Source: Piscinibacter sp. HJYY11
GTDB lineage: Bacteria > Pseudomonadota > Gammaproteobacteria > Burkholderiales > Burkholderiaceae_C
Reading direction: 5' to 3'
Assembly: GCF_016735515.1 (NCBI RefSeq)
Contig: NZ_JAERQZ010000001.1
Location: 2,158,746 to 2,222,745, forward strand
DNA length: 64,000 nucleotides
The position numbers were made by a program, and so were the translations under genes. A model generated the notes under the pieces. The model made no database searches and was not told the DNA's origin. It was given only the letters and a program-made list of their open reading frames with translations. Below are positions 1 through 8,323 of this stretch, piece after piece. How positions within the stretch are numbered: the stretch's first letter is position 1; each line of letters begins with the position of its first letter.

Positions 1-161
1 GGGTGCTGCCGCGCCACACCGGGCCGGCACAGCTGGCGCACCTGCTGTATGCGACGCGCCGCCACCAGCCGCTGCGCGTGCGCGTGCTGGTCGACTTCCT
101 CAGCGAGCGCCTGGCCACCCTGCCGGGCGGCGAGAAGGCGCCGCGCGCTCAGCCGCGGTAG
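1..161 (+). CDS. LysR-type regulator, C-terminal fragment
   Basis: The window opens inside an open frame (codons starting at base 3) that runs to a TAG at 159-161. The visible ~52 residues include a hydrophobic/arginine-rich stretch reading [13 protein letters not shown]. This resembles the last helix of the substrate-binding domain of LysR-family regulators, where a 'V..F.D.L...L' ending is usual. The DNA-binding part lies outside the window, so the target cannot be named. Its last 13 bases overlap the end of the convergent gmhA gene. The family call is inference from the C-terminal motif only. Confidence 0.55.
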   Translation, partial: VLPRHTGPAQLAHLLYATRRHQPLRVRVLVDFLSERLATLPGGEKAPRAQPR

Positions 162-754
162 TTGTCGGGGAAGAGCTGGCGCTCCACCGCTTCGATCAGG
201 ATGTGGATCACCTTGATGTGCAGCTCCTGCGAGCGGTCGGCAAACTTGCCGCCGGGGGTGCAGATCTCGATGTCGGCCAGCGTGCCGAGCGTGGCGCCGG
301 GCTTGCCGGTGAGCGCGATCACCTTCATGCCCTTCTTCTTCGCCATCTCGGCGGCGGCCACCACGTTGCGGCTTGTGCCGCTGGTGCTGATGCCCAGCAG
401 CACGTCACCGCTGCGGCCGTGGCCTTCCAGGTAGCGCGAGAAGATGTGCTCGTAGCCGTAGTCGTTGCCGACGCAGCTGATGTGCGAGGGGTCGCTGATG
501 GAGGCGGCGCCGAGCGCGGGGCGGTCCTGCCGGTAGCGGCCGGAGAGTTCCTCGGCGAAGTGCATCGCATCGCACATCGAGCCGCCGTTGCCGCAGCTGA
601 AGACGCGGCCTTCGCGCTTGAAGGTGTCGGCGAGCAAGGTGCCCGCCGCGTCGATGGACTGGAGGGTCGCCTCGTTGGCGATGAGGGCGTCGAGCGCGGC
701 GCGCGCGTCGATCAGGGTCTGCTGGATATGAGGGCTCATGGTCGTCACTTTCAA
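149..754 (-). CDS. gmhA: Phosphoheptose isomerase (SIS domain)
   Basis: This enzyme converts sedoheptulose 7-phosphate to D-glycero-D-manno-heptose 7-phosphate, the first step of ADP-heptose supply for lipopolysaccharide inner core. It acts in the cytosol. The 201-aa product is colinear with E. coli GmhA as I recall it. It has the SIS phosphate loop SCGNGGS (residues 53-59), the serine-rich STSGTS loop (123-128) and the C-terminal helix [11 protein letters not shown]. His65, Glu69, Gln176 and His184 line up with the zinc ligands known for GmhA. Met6 is an alternative start. The gene follows the NnrU gene by 4 bases and probably shares its transcript. Its 3' end overlaps the convergent regulator gene. 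Identification is firm, although related paralogs such as DiaA share the fold. Confidence 0.9.
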   Translation of the reverse strand: MKVTTMSPHIQQTLIDARAALDALIANEATLQSIDAAGTLLADTFKREGRVFSCGNGGSMCDAMHFAEELSGRYRQDRPALGAASISDPSHISCVGNDYGYEHIFSRYLEGHGRSGDVLLGISTSGTSRNVVAAAEMAKKKGMKVIALTGKPGATLGTLADIEICTPGGKFADRSQELHIKVIHILIEAVERQLFPDNYRG

Positions 755-758
755 AACT

Positions 759-1337
759 TCAAAGCGCCTTGCCGAACGGCGACACGCCGATCAGCCAGGC
801 ATGGGCGCGCCACACGAAGAGGCCGTAGAGCGCGAGGCCGCCGACGACCGCGATGAGGTCGTTGGCCGCGCTCGGCGGCGCGCCGAGGGTCGGGCGCTGC
901 ACGCGCCGCTTGAGCGAGATGCGGTCGGCCACCGCCCACACGAGGAAGCCGCCGAAGAGCAGCACGTCGGCCAAGGTGCCGTTGGCGAGCAGGTGCGCCA
1001 GCGCCCAAAGCTTGGTGGCGGCGAGCATCGGGTGCTTGGCGGCGGTCTTGATGCGCCCGGGCAGGTAGGCGGCCAGCAAAAGCGGGAACACCGGCAGCAG
1101 CAAGAGCATGGACAGGTGCCGCATCCAGGTGGGCGGTGCGTATAGCAGCGGCGCGGTGAGGCGTGCTTCGCCGTAGCCATAGACGATGAGCACGAAGCCC
1201 ACGATGGCGACCACGGTGTACACGCCCTTCCAGCCCAGCGCGTTGCTCGCGGCCTGCGCGTCACGCCAGGCTGGCGCGACGATCGACACCGAGTGGATGC
1301 CGAGGAAGAGGACGAGTCCGAGAATCAGCAGGGTCAT
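759..1337 (-). CDS. NnrU-family membrane protein
   Basis: The product is a 192-aa integral membrane protein with about five or six hydrophobic segments, roughly at residues 1-20, 36-55, 72-92, 105-120, 122-137 and 157-182. The N-terminus [16 protein letters not shown] and the later [20 protein letters not shown] stretch are typical of the NnrU family. That family was first noted beside nitrite/nitric oxide reductase genes and is related to isoprenylcysteine methyltransferase-like membrane proteins. Its biochemical role is not settled. Here it sits between a DsrE-like gene and gmhA, with no denitrification gene in view, so a link to nitrogen oxides is not supported by context. The start at 1337 is the first methionine of a hydrophobic N-terminus. 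Confidence 0.8.
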   Translation of the reverse strand: MTLLILGLVLFLGIHSVSIVAPAWRDAQAASNALGWKGVYTVVAIVGFVLIVYGYGEARLTAPLLYAPPTWMRHLSMLLLLPVFPLLLAAYLPGRIKTAAKHPMLAATKLWALAHLLANGTLADVLLFGGFLVWAVADRISLKRRVQRPTLGAPPSAANDLIAVVGGLALYGLFVWRAHAWLIGVSPFGKAL

Positions 1338-1392
1338 GGGGCGCTCCGGAGAGGCGAAGTCGCGCAGTCTAGGGCCTCTTCGGCACCTGCGA

Positions 1393-1785
1393 TCAGAACA
1401 CCAGCGTGCGCCAGCGCAGGTCGGCCGCGCGGGCCATGAACTGCACCGCGCCGCCTCGGCGTGTGCATTCGGGGATCAGCGTGGCGCCGGCGAGGCCGTG
1501 TGCCTGCAGGGCATCGCTGCAGGCGAAGAAGACGGCGCCGTGCGCGACGGCTTCGCGCATCGCGTCGTACACCGACTTGGGGTGCTCCGACGCAAAAAGC
1601 GCCGCCGCCACCCCCGGCTCCAGCAGCCGCACGCTGCGCGCGGTGAAGTAGACCTCGACCGGCATGTCGAGCGCTGCCGCCGCCGCGGCGTGGAAGAACG
1701 GCGTGGCCAGGCGATGCGGCGCCTCGGGCTCGCTGGCCCAGAGCAGGATCGCGATGCCCGCGGCGGTGTGGTCGGCGTCGCTCAT
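1393..1785 (-). CDS. DsrE-like small protein
   Basis: The product is a 130-aa soluble protein with the alternating hydrophobic strand/helix pattern of the DsrE/YchN fold: an N-terminal strand near AGIAILLWAS, a VEVYFTA strand near residue 44 and an AVFFACSDAL strand-turn near residue 84. Cys89 falls where many DsrE-type proteins carry their sulfur-handling cysteine, and Cys107 is a second candidate. Family members carry sulfur as a persulfide or have unknown roles. The start codon overlaps the end of the lipoyl-carrier-like gene by four bases (ATGA), so the two are translationally coupled. Family assignment is moderately sure; function is inferred. Confidence 0.65.
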   Translation of the reverse strand: MSDADHTAAGIAILLWASEPEAPHRLATPFFHAAAAAALDMPVEVYFTARSVRLLEPGVAAALFASEHPKSVYDAMREAVAHGAVFFACSDALQAHGLAGATLIPECTRRGGAVQFMARAADLRWRTLVF

Positions 1786-2213
1786 GGATTCGCCTCGTAT
1801 GAAGCCGCATGGTGCGCCATCGCCGCCTGCACCGCCTCGCCCTGCACGAGCTGCGCACGGTCACGCTCGAAATCCGCCAGCGCCAGGCGCGCGATCCAGC
1901 CTTCGCCATAGGGATCGGTGTGCACCAGGTGCGGCGCCTCCTCCAACCGAGGGTTCACCGCCAGCACCGTGCCCGAGACCGCGCACTTCACCGACACGAT
2001 GGCCTTGGCCAGCTCCACCACCGCGACCGACCGCCCCTGCTCCACGACCGTGCCCACCGGCTTGGCCCGGCACATGTAGATCTCGCCCGAGAGCTTGATG
2101 CCCAGCGCGGTGATGCCGACGGTGGCGCTGCCGTCCGCTTCGAGCCGCGCCCACACGTCGTGCTCGACGAGGTAGTGCAGATCAGGAGGAAAGACCAAGT
2201 CCTGCAGGTTCAT
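1782..2213 (-). CDS. Glycine cleavage H-like lipoyl carrier protein
   Basis: The 143-aa protein has the GcvH/biotinyl-lipoyl hammerhead fold. The segment VVELAKAIVSVK (residues 65-76) aligns with the lipoylation loop of GcvH. Lys70 is in the position of the lipoyl lysine, followed by the AVSGTVLAVNP strand. The usual ES-VKAAS motif is altered to EL-AKAIV, so this is a divergent paralog rather than the housekeeping GcvH. No gcvT or gcvP is nearby. It is instead coupled by ATGA overlap to a DsrE-like gene and begins 17 bases after the selC tRNA. A lipoyl carrier next to a DsrE protein recalls the lbpA/dsrE pairing of sHdr sulfur-oxidation clusters, but no hdr genes are visible. Its role here is unknown. 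Confidence 0.75.
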   Translation of the reverse strand: MNLQDLVFPPDLHYLVEHDVWARLEADGSATVGITALGIKLSGEIYMCRAKPVGTVVEQGRSVAVVELAKAIVSVKCAVSGTVLAVNPRLEEAPHLVHTDPYGEGWIARLALADFERDRAQLVQGEAVQAAMAHHAASYEANP

Positions 2214-2230
2214 ACACGCTCAGCAGACGG

Positions 2231-2323
2231 CGGAGGGGTGTGGGAGTCGAACCCACCCGGCGACGCGTGGCGCCACCCACCGGGTTTGAAGCCCGGCCGT
2301 CCCACCGGGGACGTTTCCCCTCC
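2231..2323 (-). tRNA. selC: tRNA-Sec (anticodon UCA)
   Basis: The reverse strand from 2323 to 2231 folds as a selenocysteine tRNA. It begins GGAGGGG, pairing with CCCCTCC at its 3' end, and has an anticodon arm with loop CTTCAAA (anticodon TCA at 2289-2287). It also has a long variable arm and a T arm GTGGG-TTCGACT-CCCAC. The total of about 93 nt and the overall order closely follow E. coli selC. The eighth acceptor pair looks like an A-A mismatch, and the terminal CCA is not fully encoded. It lies 12 bases after the selB stop and is probably transcribed with the sel operon. It decodes the UGA inside fdnG. Confidence 0.95.
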
Positions 2324-2335
2324 ATGGAGATGGCC

Positions 2336-4276
2336 TCAAGCTGCCTCCTCCTTGAACAACATCGAATCGATGCGCAAACGATGGACATCACCCACCCTTC
2401 GCAGCAGGCCAATGTGATCGAAATACTCCAATAGCTGGATGGCCCGCTTGCGGCCCAGGCCAGTGGCATCGCGATAAGCAGCGGCCGTGACCTCGCCTCC
2501 ATGCACCGCCGCCACGTTTCGCGCCAGCGCCGCAAGCTTGCTCATGCACGCGGTCGAATAGAACAGATCCTTCACCACCTGGTGCAACTCGCCACCGCTC
2601 GCCAGCCGCGCGAGCGTCGTGCGCATCAGCGCTTCGCTCTCACCGCCGTCGCGCGCCAGATCCCGCGCCCAGCTGCCCTCGAAGCCGGCGGCGGCCAGCA
2701 TGGGCGCAATCTTCTGCGCGATGCGCTGGTCGGCGCTCGACAGACGCAGCCCGTGCTCCGGCAAGTGCACGAAGGCGCCGCGCACAGCCACCGCGCCCTC
2801 GGTCACCAGGCTCGCCAGCAGCGCACGCCACAGCGGCTCGGGCAGACGTGGCGCCGCGAGGCGGCGCAGGCGGCCGCTGTCGGGGCCGAGTTCGTCCGGC
2901 CGCTGGGTGTGGAAGGTGCGCAGGGCGCTCAACACGGCGTCGCGCGCGGCCGCGCGGTGCTCGGCGCCGAGCGCCCATTCACCCGTGCCGGCATCGACCG
3001 CGCGCAGGCTGCCCTCGGGCATAGTCGGCAGCGCGGCCGGGTCGCGCCCCTCGGCGCCGGCCCAGCGCTGCAGCGACAGCCCGTGAGCCGAAGCCGCCAG
3101 CAAGGCCGCGAGCCGCGACGGCGCGTCGGATTGCGACCACGCGTCGAGTTCGCGCAAGCGCTGCGGCGTGCGGCGGTAGCGCACCGGTGCCTGCGGGTCC
3201 AGCACCTCGCCGCCGGCGAGCGTGCGGCTGGCGGAGTTGTCGCGCAGCACCACCCTGTCCCCACGCCAGGCCGCGATGGGCTGGGCCAGCACGATCTGCA
3301 CGCGCCCACGCGCGCCGGGTGCGAGTGCGTCCTGCGTGTCGCTGCGGTCGAGCACGGCCACCGTGCCCATCACGTCGCACGCCCCGAGGTGCACGTGCAC
3401 CGGCGTGCCCGAGCGCAGCGGCCGCGCCTCGTCGTGCCACAACGTGAGATCCGCATCGAGCCGCTGCGTGTCGAGCGCGCCATGGGGTGCGGTGAGCCAT
3501 TGGCCGCGCGCGATGTCGTCCTTTGCCACGCCGACCAGCGCCACTGCACACCGCTGGCCCGCATGCGCCTGCGTGACCACCTGGTTCTGCGCATGCAGGC
3601 TGCGCACACGCGCGCGCAGCCCCTTGGCCGAGGGCAGGATCAGCAGTTCGTCGCCCACCTGCACCTGGCCTGCATGCACGGTGCCGGTGACGACCGTGCC
3701 CACACCGGCCAGCGTGAACACGCGGTCGATCGCCAGGCGGAACGAAGCTCCCGCCATGTCGCGCTGCGCCGTCTGGCGCGCGGCGTCGAAGAGCAGCCCG
3801 CGCAGGTCGGCGAGCCCCGCGCCGGTGTGTGCCGACACCGGCAGCACCGGCGCACCGGCGAGCGAGCTGTCGGCCAGCAGTGCGGCCACCTCCTCCTGCA
3901 CCGCGGCCACACGCGTGCCCTCAGCGCGGTCGATCTTGGTCACCGCCACCGCGCCGCGCGACACCCCCAGCAGCGACAGCACCGCCAGGTGTTCGCGCGT
4001 CTGCGGCATCACGCCATCGTCGGCGGCCACCAGCAGCAGGCCGTAGTCGATGCCGGTGGCGCCGGCGAGCATGGTGTGCACCAGGCGCTCGTGACCGGGG
4101 ACGTCGATGAAGCCGATGCGTTCATCGGTGTCGGGCGTGTCGAGAAACGCATAGCCGAGTTCGATCGAGATGCCGCGCCGTTTCTCTTCGGGCAGCCGAT
4201 CGGTGTCGACGCCGGTGAGCGCCCGCACCAGCGTGGTCTTGCCGTGGTCGATGTGACCGGCGGTGCCGACGATCAT
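2336..4276 (-). CDS. selB: Selenocysteine-specific elongation factor SelB
   Basis: SelB is a GTPase that carries Sec-tRNA to ribosomes stalled at UGA codons followed by a SECIS hairpin. The 646-aa protein (E. coli about 614) has G1 GHIDHGKT at its N-terminus, G3 DVPGH and G4 TKID. These are followed by EF-Tu-like beta-barrel domains, and the last third should hold the winged-helix repeats that bind SECIS RNA. The ending [14 protein letters not shown] is a winged-helix-like tail. The start overlaps the end of selA by four bases. With selA, selC and a UGA-containing fdnG in one run of genes, the function is certain. Confidence 0.96.
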   Translation of the reverse strand: MIVGTAGHIDHGKTTLVRALTGVDTDRLPEEKRRGISIELGYAFLDTPDTDERIGFIDVPGHERLVHTMLAGATGIDYGLLLVAADDGVMPQTREHLAVLSLLGVSRGAVAVTKIDRAEGTRVAAVQEEVAALLADSSLAGAPVLPVSAHTGAGLADLRGLLFDAARQTAQRDMAGASFRLAIDRVFTLAGVGTVVTGTVHAGQVQVGDELLILPSAKGLRARVRSLHAQNQVVTQAHAGQRCAVALVGVAKDDIARGQWLTAPHGALDTQRLDADLTLWHDEARPLRSGTPVHVHLGACDVMGTVAVLDRSDTQDALAPGARGRVQIVLAQPIAAWRGDRVVLRDNSASRTLAGGEVLDPQAPVRYRRTPQRLRELDAWSQSDAPSRLAALLAASAHGLSLQRWAGAEGRDPAALPTMPEGSLRAVDAGTGEWALGAEHRAAARDAVLSALRTFHTQRPDELGPDSGRLRRLAAPRLPEPLWRALLASLVTEGAVAVRGAFVHLPEHGLRLSSADQRIAQKIAPMLAAAGFEGSWARDLARDGGESEALMRTTLARLASGGELHQVVKDLFYSTACMSKLAALARNVAAVHGGEVTAAAYRDATGLGRKRAIQLLEYFDHIGLLRRVGDVHRLRIDSMLFKEEAA

Positions 4277-5739
4277 GCGCTCAGGCCCTCGCGCAGCTGC
4301 GGCAGTTGCGCGACGAAGGGCCGCGCGTCTTCGAGGCAGCGCAGGTCGAGCAGCAGGCGGTCGTCGGCGATGCGGCCGATCACCGGCACCGGCAGGCTGC
4401 GCAGCGCCAGCGCCAGGCGGTCGAGCGCCGTGCCCAGGCCCTTCTTGCGGGTGCCCGTGGGCGCGAGCGCGAGGCCGGCCGAGGGCAGCCGCTCCACCGG
4501 CAGCGAGCCCGAGCCGATCTGCCCTTGCAGCGCCACCACCTCCACGCCGAACTGCGGCGCCACCGCGGAGGCGACCATCGGTTGCAGCTCGTGCGCCAGC
4601 GCACGGATCGCATCGGCCGGCCGGGTGAGCAGGCGCAGCGTCGGCAGGTCATGCGCCAGCCGCTCGGGCCGCAGGTAGAGCAAGAGCGTCGCTTCGAGCG
4701 CCGCCAGCGGCAGCTTGCTCATGCGCAGCGCACGCTTCATCGGGAACTTGCGGATGCGTGCCACCGCCTCCTTGCGGCCGACGATCAGCCCGGCCTGCGG
4801 GCCGCCGAGCAGCTTGTCGCCGCTGAAGGTGACGACGTCGCACCCGGCCGCGAGCATCTCCTGCGGCGTGGGCTCGCGCGGCAGGCCGTACTGCGCCAGG
4901 TCGATGAGCGAGCCGCTGCCGAGGTCGGTGGCCAGCGGCACGCCGCGCGCATGGGCGATGCCGGCGAGCGTCGCTTCGTCCACCGCCGAGGTGAAGCCCT
5001 GCACCGCGTAGTTGCTGGTGTGCACCTTCATCACGAGCGCGGTGCGTTCGTTGATCGCCGCCTCGTAGTCGCGCGGGTGGGTGCGGTTGGTGGTGCCCAC
5101 CTCCACCAACGTCGCGCCCGCACTGGCCATCACGTCGGGCATGCGGAAGGCACCGCCGATCTCGACCAGCTCGCCGCGCGAGACGATGACCTCGCGACCA
5201 CCGGGATGGTGGGACGCCATCGCCGCGATGGTGAGCAGCACCGCTGCCGCGTTGTTGTTGACGACGGTCGCGGCCTCGGCACCGGTGATGCGGCACAGCA
5301 GCTCCTCGACGAGGCTGTCGCGATCGCCGCGCCCGCCCGAGGCAATGTCGTACTCGAGGTTGTTGGGGCCGGCCATCATGGCCAGCAGGTGCTGCAGCGC
5401 GCTGTCGGCCAGCAGCGCGCGGCCGAGGTTGGTGTGGATCACCGTGCCGGTGAGGTTGAACACGCGGCGCATGCGCGGGGCGAGCCGCTGTTCGATGCGA
5501 TCGGCGAGCGACGTGGCCAGCGCTTCGGGCTGCACGGCGGTCGCATCGAGCACGCCCGCAAGCGCATGGGTACGCAGGGACTCAAGCAGCCCCCGCGCTT
5601 CCTCCGTCACCAGGGTGTGGCCGTGCTCGGCCACGAGCGCCGTCACGGCGGGCAGGCGCAGCAGGCGGTCAACGGAGGGGAGGTCCTTCGCGCTGGCCTT
5701 GGAACCGTGAACCACGGATTCGGCGGGCCGGGCGGTCAT
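4273..5739 (-). CDS. selA: L-seryl-tRNA(Sec) selenium transferase SelA
   Basis: SelA is a PLP enzyme that converts seryl-tRNA(Sec) to selenocysteyl-tRNA(Sec) using selenophosphate. The 488-aa product has the SelA landmarks: an N-terminal VDRLLRLPAV helix, VFNLTGTVIHTNLGRALL around residues 93-110, the glycine-rich NNNAAAVLLT loop, and the PLP-binding lysine in FSGDKLLGGPQAG. The E. coli protein is about 463 aa, so the N-terminus here is slightly longer. It overlaps fdhE upstream and selB downstream by four bases each. The selenophosphate synthetase gene selD is not in this window and must lie elsewhere. Confidence 0.97.
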   Translation of the reverse strand: MTARPAESVVHGSKASAKDLPSVDRLLRLPAVTALVAEHGHTLVTEEARGLLESLRTHALAGVLDATAVQPEALATSLADRIEQRLAPRMRRVFNLTGTVIHTNLGRALLADSALQHLLAMMAGPNNLEYDIASGGRGDRDSLVEELLCRITGAEAATVVNNNAAAVLLTIAAMASHHPGGREVIVSRGELVEIGGAFRMPDVMASAGATLVEVGTTNRTHPRDYEAAINERTALVMKVHTSNYAVQGFTSAVDEATLAGIAHARGVPLATDLGSGSLIDLAQYGLPREPTPQEMLAAGCDVVTFSGDKLLGGPQAGLIVGRKEAVARIRKFPMKRALRMSKLPLAALEATLLLYLRPERLAHDLPTLRLLTRPADAIRALAHELQPMVASAVAPQFGVEVVALQGQIGSGSLPVERLPSAGLALAPTGTRKKGLGTALDRLALALRSLPVPVIGRIADDRLLLDLRCLEDARPFVAQLPQLREGLSA

Positions 5740-6752
5740 GGCGCCCCCGGAGGGGGTGGTTCGGGCTCGCCGAAGAGCAGCATCAGGTTGACGCCATGCC
5801 GCTTGAGGCCGGTGTCGGACACCAGCAGGTCCAGCGTGAGCGTCGCCAGGTCATCGGCCACCGGCTCCACGAAGGGCTCGCGGTCGCTGTGCACGATCTT
5901 GAGGTAGTGGCCGCAGTCCTCGCAGGTCTCGGCCTGCACCGCGGCACCGGCGGCGCGGCTCGCGCTGTCGTCGTCGGCGCCGGCCAGGTCGAGCGACTGG
6001 TAAGCCACATGCTTGTTGCTCAGGCAGTGGGTGCACTGGATGCGCAGCATGTGCCACTGCGCGCTGCACAACGAGCAGTGCAGGTAGCGCTGGCCCATCA
6101 GCTCGCCGCCGCTGCGCGTGATGCTCGCCACCGGCCGGCTGCCGCAGCAGGGGCAGGCGGTCGCGTCGTCGATGCGGCCGAAGGCCTGGCCGCCTTGCGG
6201 ATGCCGCGACTGCCGCTGCACGACGGCGGCGACCATGTGCACCCAGTAGACCTGCAGGGCCGCCGCGACGAGCGGCGCGGTGGCGAGGTCCAGCCCTTCC
6301 ATCACGCAGGTGAGCAGGCAGTCGGCCTGGCGCTCCAGCCATTCGCCATCGGCGCTTTCAAGACGCGCGAGCGTGGGCTGCGTCGCCGCCGGAGCCTTCT
6401 CGCGCAGCTCGGCCACAAGCGCGCGCAGCACGCCGTGCCACGCTGCATCGCGCGGCCACTCCGACGCCGGCAGCGGCGGCACGCCACGCTCGGCGGCGCG
6501 GTCGAGCGCCTGGGCATCGGGCAGCGGCACCTCGGGGAACTGGGCGAGCCGCGTCTGCTGCGCCTGCGCGAGATCCGCCATGAAGACCAGGAAGTCTTCC
6601 ATCGCGTGGCCCCGCGCGAGCTGGCGCAGCCGCATCGCGCGCTCGGCGAACAGGGTCGCGCGCTGCGGCATCTGCAGGAAGGGCGTCTCGCCGCCCGCCT
6701 TGGCCGCAATCTCTTCCGCGGACATCACCCGCACGGTGGCCGTCACCGCCAT
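5736..6752 (-). CDS. fdhE: Formate dehydrogenase accessory protein FdhE
   Basis: FdhE is a cytosolic rubredoxin-like maturation factor needed for active membrane-bound formate dehydrogenase. The 338-aa protein (E. coli about 309) carries the family's four CxxC pairs in its C-terminal half: CPCC, CSLC, CTHC and CEDC, with HCSLCSAQWHMLRIQC typical of the family. These cysteines bind iron. The gene lies 64 bases after fdnI and overlaps selA, so catalytic subunits, maturation and selenocysteine insertion are arranged in one transcription unit. The start at 6752 gives MAVTATVRVMSAEE; Met10 is a possible alternative. Confidence 0.93.
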   Translation of the reverse strand: MAVTATVRVMSAEEIAAKAGGETPFLQMPQRATLFAERAMRLRQLARGHAMEDFLVFMADLAQAQQTRLAQFPEVPLPDAQALDRAAERGVPPLPASEWPRDAAWHGVLRALVAELREKAPAATQPTLARLESADGEWLERQADCLLTCVMEGLDLATAPLVAAALQVYWVHMVAAVVQRQSRHPQGGQAFGRIDDATACPCCGSRPVASITRSGGELMGQRYLHCSLCSAQWHMLRIQCTHCLSNKHVAYQSLDLAGADDDSASRAAGAAVQAETCEDCGHYLKIVHSDREPFVEPVADDLATLTLDLLVSDTGLKRHGVNLMLLFGEPEPPPPGAP

Positions 6753-6816
6753 GGCCGTTTCACTCCTTGCCTGAAGCGCGGGCCCCCGATCAAGCCCGCC
6801 GGCCGATGATGCACCG

Positions 6817-7437
6817 TCAACGGCCCTCCGTCATCTTGCGGTGCCACAGCGCATGGTTCTGCCGCGCCCAGCTTTCGGTGACGGTGCCGCGCGTCATCGC
6901 CCGCACGGTGCCCTTGACCCAGATCGCGGCGTACACGTGCACGATGACTGCGAGGATCAACACCACCGCCGCCGCCGCGTGCAGCAGCAACGCAAGCCTC
7001 TGCAGCACGATGGGGAAGAAGCCGGTGAACCACGGCGACCAGAACATGAACCCGGTGACGAGGATGACGAGCAGGCTCGCGGCCATCAGCCAGAAGACGA
7101 TCTTCTGCCCGGCGTTGTACTTGCCCGCGGGCGGCATCTTCGACTTGTCGCCGCGCAGCATCTCGCCCGCATGCTGGCGCCACACGCGGTCGTCGTCGTT
7201 GAGCACGTTGTCGCGCCACAGGCGGAAGAAGAGGCCGAGGAAGCACACGAACATCAGCAGCCCGAGGAAGGGGTGCAGGATGCGCGCCCACTGCCCGCCA
7301 CCGAAGAGGTAGCTGAAGAAGTAGAACGCCGGATGGAAGAAGGTCAGGCCCGAAAGCCCGGCCAGCACGAAGAGCAGCGCGATCGCCCAGTGGTTCATGC
7401 GCTCGCTTGCGTTGTAGCGCAGCAGCAGTCGGCTCAT
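6817..7437 (-). CDS. fdnI: Formate dehydrogenase-N gamma subunit (cytochrome b556)
   Basis: This 206-aa integral membrane di-heme cytochrome b passes electrons from the FdnGH subunits to quinone. Four hydrophobic segments are visible. Histidines typical of the family occur in [11 protein letters not shown] (first helix), [19 protein letters not shown] and [10 protein letters not shown], consistent with heme b and quinone-site ligands. The first start, ATG at 7437, overlaps the fdnH stop by four bases. It is chosen over the much longer open frame because it begins the conserved [16 protein letters not shown] sequence. The product would sit in the inner membrane as part of the heterotrimer. Confidence 0.94.
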   Translation of the reverse strand: MSRLLLRYNASERMNHWAIALLFVLAGLSGLTFFHPAFYFFSYLFGGGQWARILHPFLGLLMFVCFLGLFFRLWRDNVLNDDDRVWRQHAGEMLRGDKSKMPPAGKYNAGQKIVFWLMAASLLVILVTGFMFWSPWFTGFFPIVLQRLALLLHAAAAVVLILAVIVHVYAAIWVKGTVRAMTRGTVTESWARQNHALWHRKMTEGR

Positions 7438-8321
7438 GACGGCTCCTTCTCGTCTTCCGGTTTCTCTTCCGGCTTCTCTTCGATCGGCCCCACCTTCATG
7501 TAGTGGAAGAAGCCGGCCAGCACCGCGCCGATCATGCCGGCCACGGCCAGCGGCTTGGCCACACCCTTCCACAGCGAGACCAGCGGGCTGATGCTCGGGT
7601 CTTTCGGCAGGTCTTCCAGCTCGGGGCGGTCGGCGTGCTTGAGCACGTACATCACGTGCGTGCCGCCCACGCCCTGCGGGTTGTAGAGGCCCGCGTTCTT
7701 GAAGCCGCGCTCCTGCAGCTCGACCGCGCGCTTCTCGCCGTAGGCCACCATGTCTTCCTTCGTGCCGAAGCCGATGGCGCCGGTCGGGCAGGTCTTCACG
7801 CACGCCGGCTCCAGGCCCACGCCCACCCGGTCGGAACACAAGGTGCACTTGTAGGCCTTGTTGTCCTTCTGGCTGATGCGCGGCACGTCGAAGGGGCAGC
7901 CCTTCACGCAGTAGCCGCAGCCGATGCAGTTCTCGCTGATGAAGTCGACGATGCCGTTGGCGTACTTCACGATCGCGCCCGGCGCCGGGCAGGCCTTGAG
8001 ACAGCCCGGGTCCTCGCAGTGCATGCAGCCGTCTTTCCGGATCAGCCACTCGAGGTTGCCCTTCTCGGGCTCGACCTCGAAGAACTTCATCACCGTCCAG
8101 GAGCTGGGCGTGAGGTCGCTCGGGTTGTCGTAGACGCCGATGTTGGTGCCGATGTCGTCGCGCAGGTCGTTCCAGTTCATGCACGCGACCTGGCAGGCCT
8201 TGCAGCCGATGCACTTGGACTCGTCGATGAGCTTGGCGACCTGTGGCACGGCGCTGCGCACCTGCGGGGATGGCGTGGTCGTGGCGGAGCGCGCGACGAC
8301 GTCTTGGGATTGCATGGCCAT
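7434..8321 (-). CDS. fdnH: Formate dehydrogenase-N beta subunit, 4x[4Fe-4S]
   Basis: This is the electron-transfer subunit of the quinone-linked formate dehydrogenase. The 295-aa protein shows four ferredoxin-like cysteine clusters in order: [35 protein letters not shown] and CTLC with CVKTCP. A C-terminal hydrophobic helix ([14 protein letters not shown]) should anchor it to the membrane, as in E. coli FdnH. The tail is very acidic and lysine-rich with a repeated [13 protein letters not shown] pattern. It starts two bases after the fdnG stop. The N-terminus is longer than strictly needed and may start at Met3. Confidence 0.95.
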   Translation of the reverse strand: MAMQSQDVVARSATTTPSPQVRSAVPQVAKLIDESKCIGCKACQVACMNWNDLRDDIGTNIGVYDNPSDLTPSSWTVMKFFEVEPEKGNLEWLIRKDGCMHCEDPGCLKACPAPGAIVKYANGIVDFISENCIGCGYCVKGCPFDVPRISQKDNKAYKCTLCSDRVGVGLEPACVKTCPTGAIGFGTKEDMVAYGEKRAVELQERGFKNAGLYNPQGVGGTHVMYVLKHADRPELEDLPKDPSISPLVSLWKGVAKPLAVAGMIGAVLAGFFHYMKVGPIEEKPEEKPEDEKEPS

Positions 8322-8323
8322 GG

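Noticed and set aside
1782..2213. Housekeeping glycine cleavage H protein (gcvH)
   Set aside because: The lipoylation motif is altered and no gcvT or gcvP is nearby, so it was called H-like only.
2501..4678. A 725-codon plus-strand open frame
   Set aside because: Antisense to selB and selA and without any domain signature.
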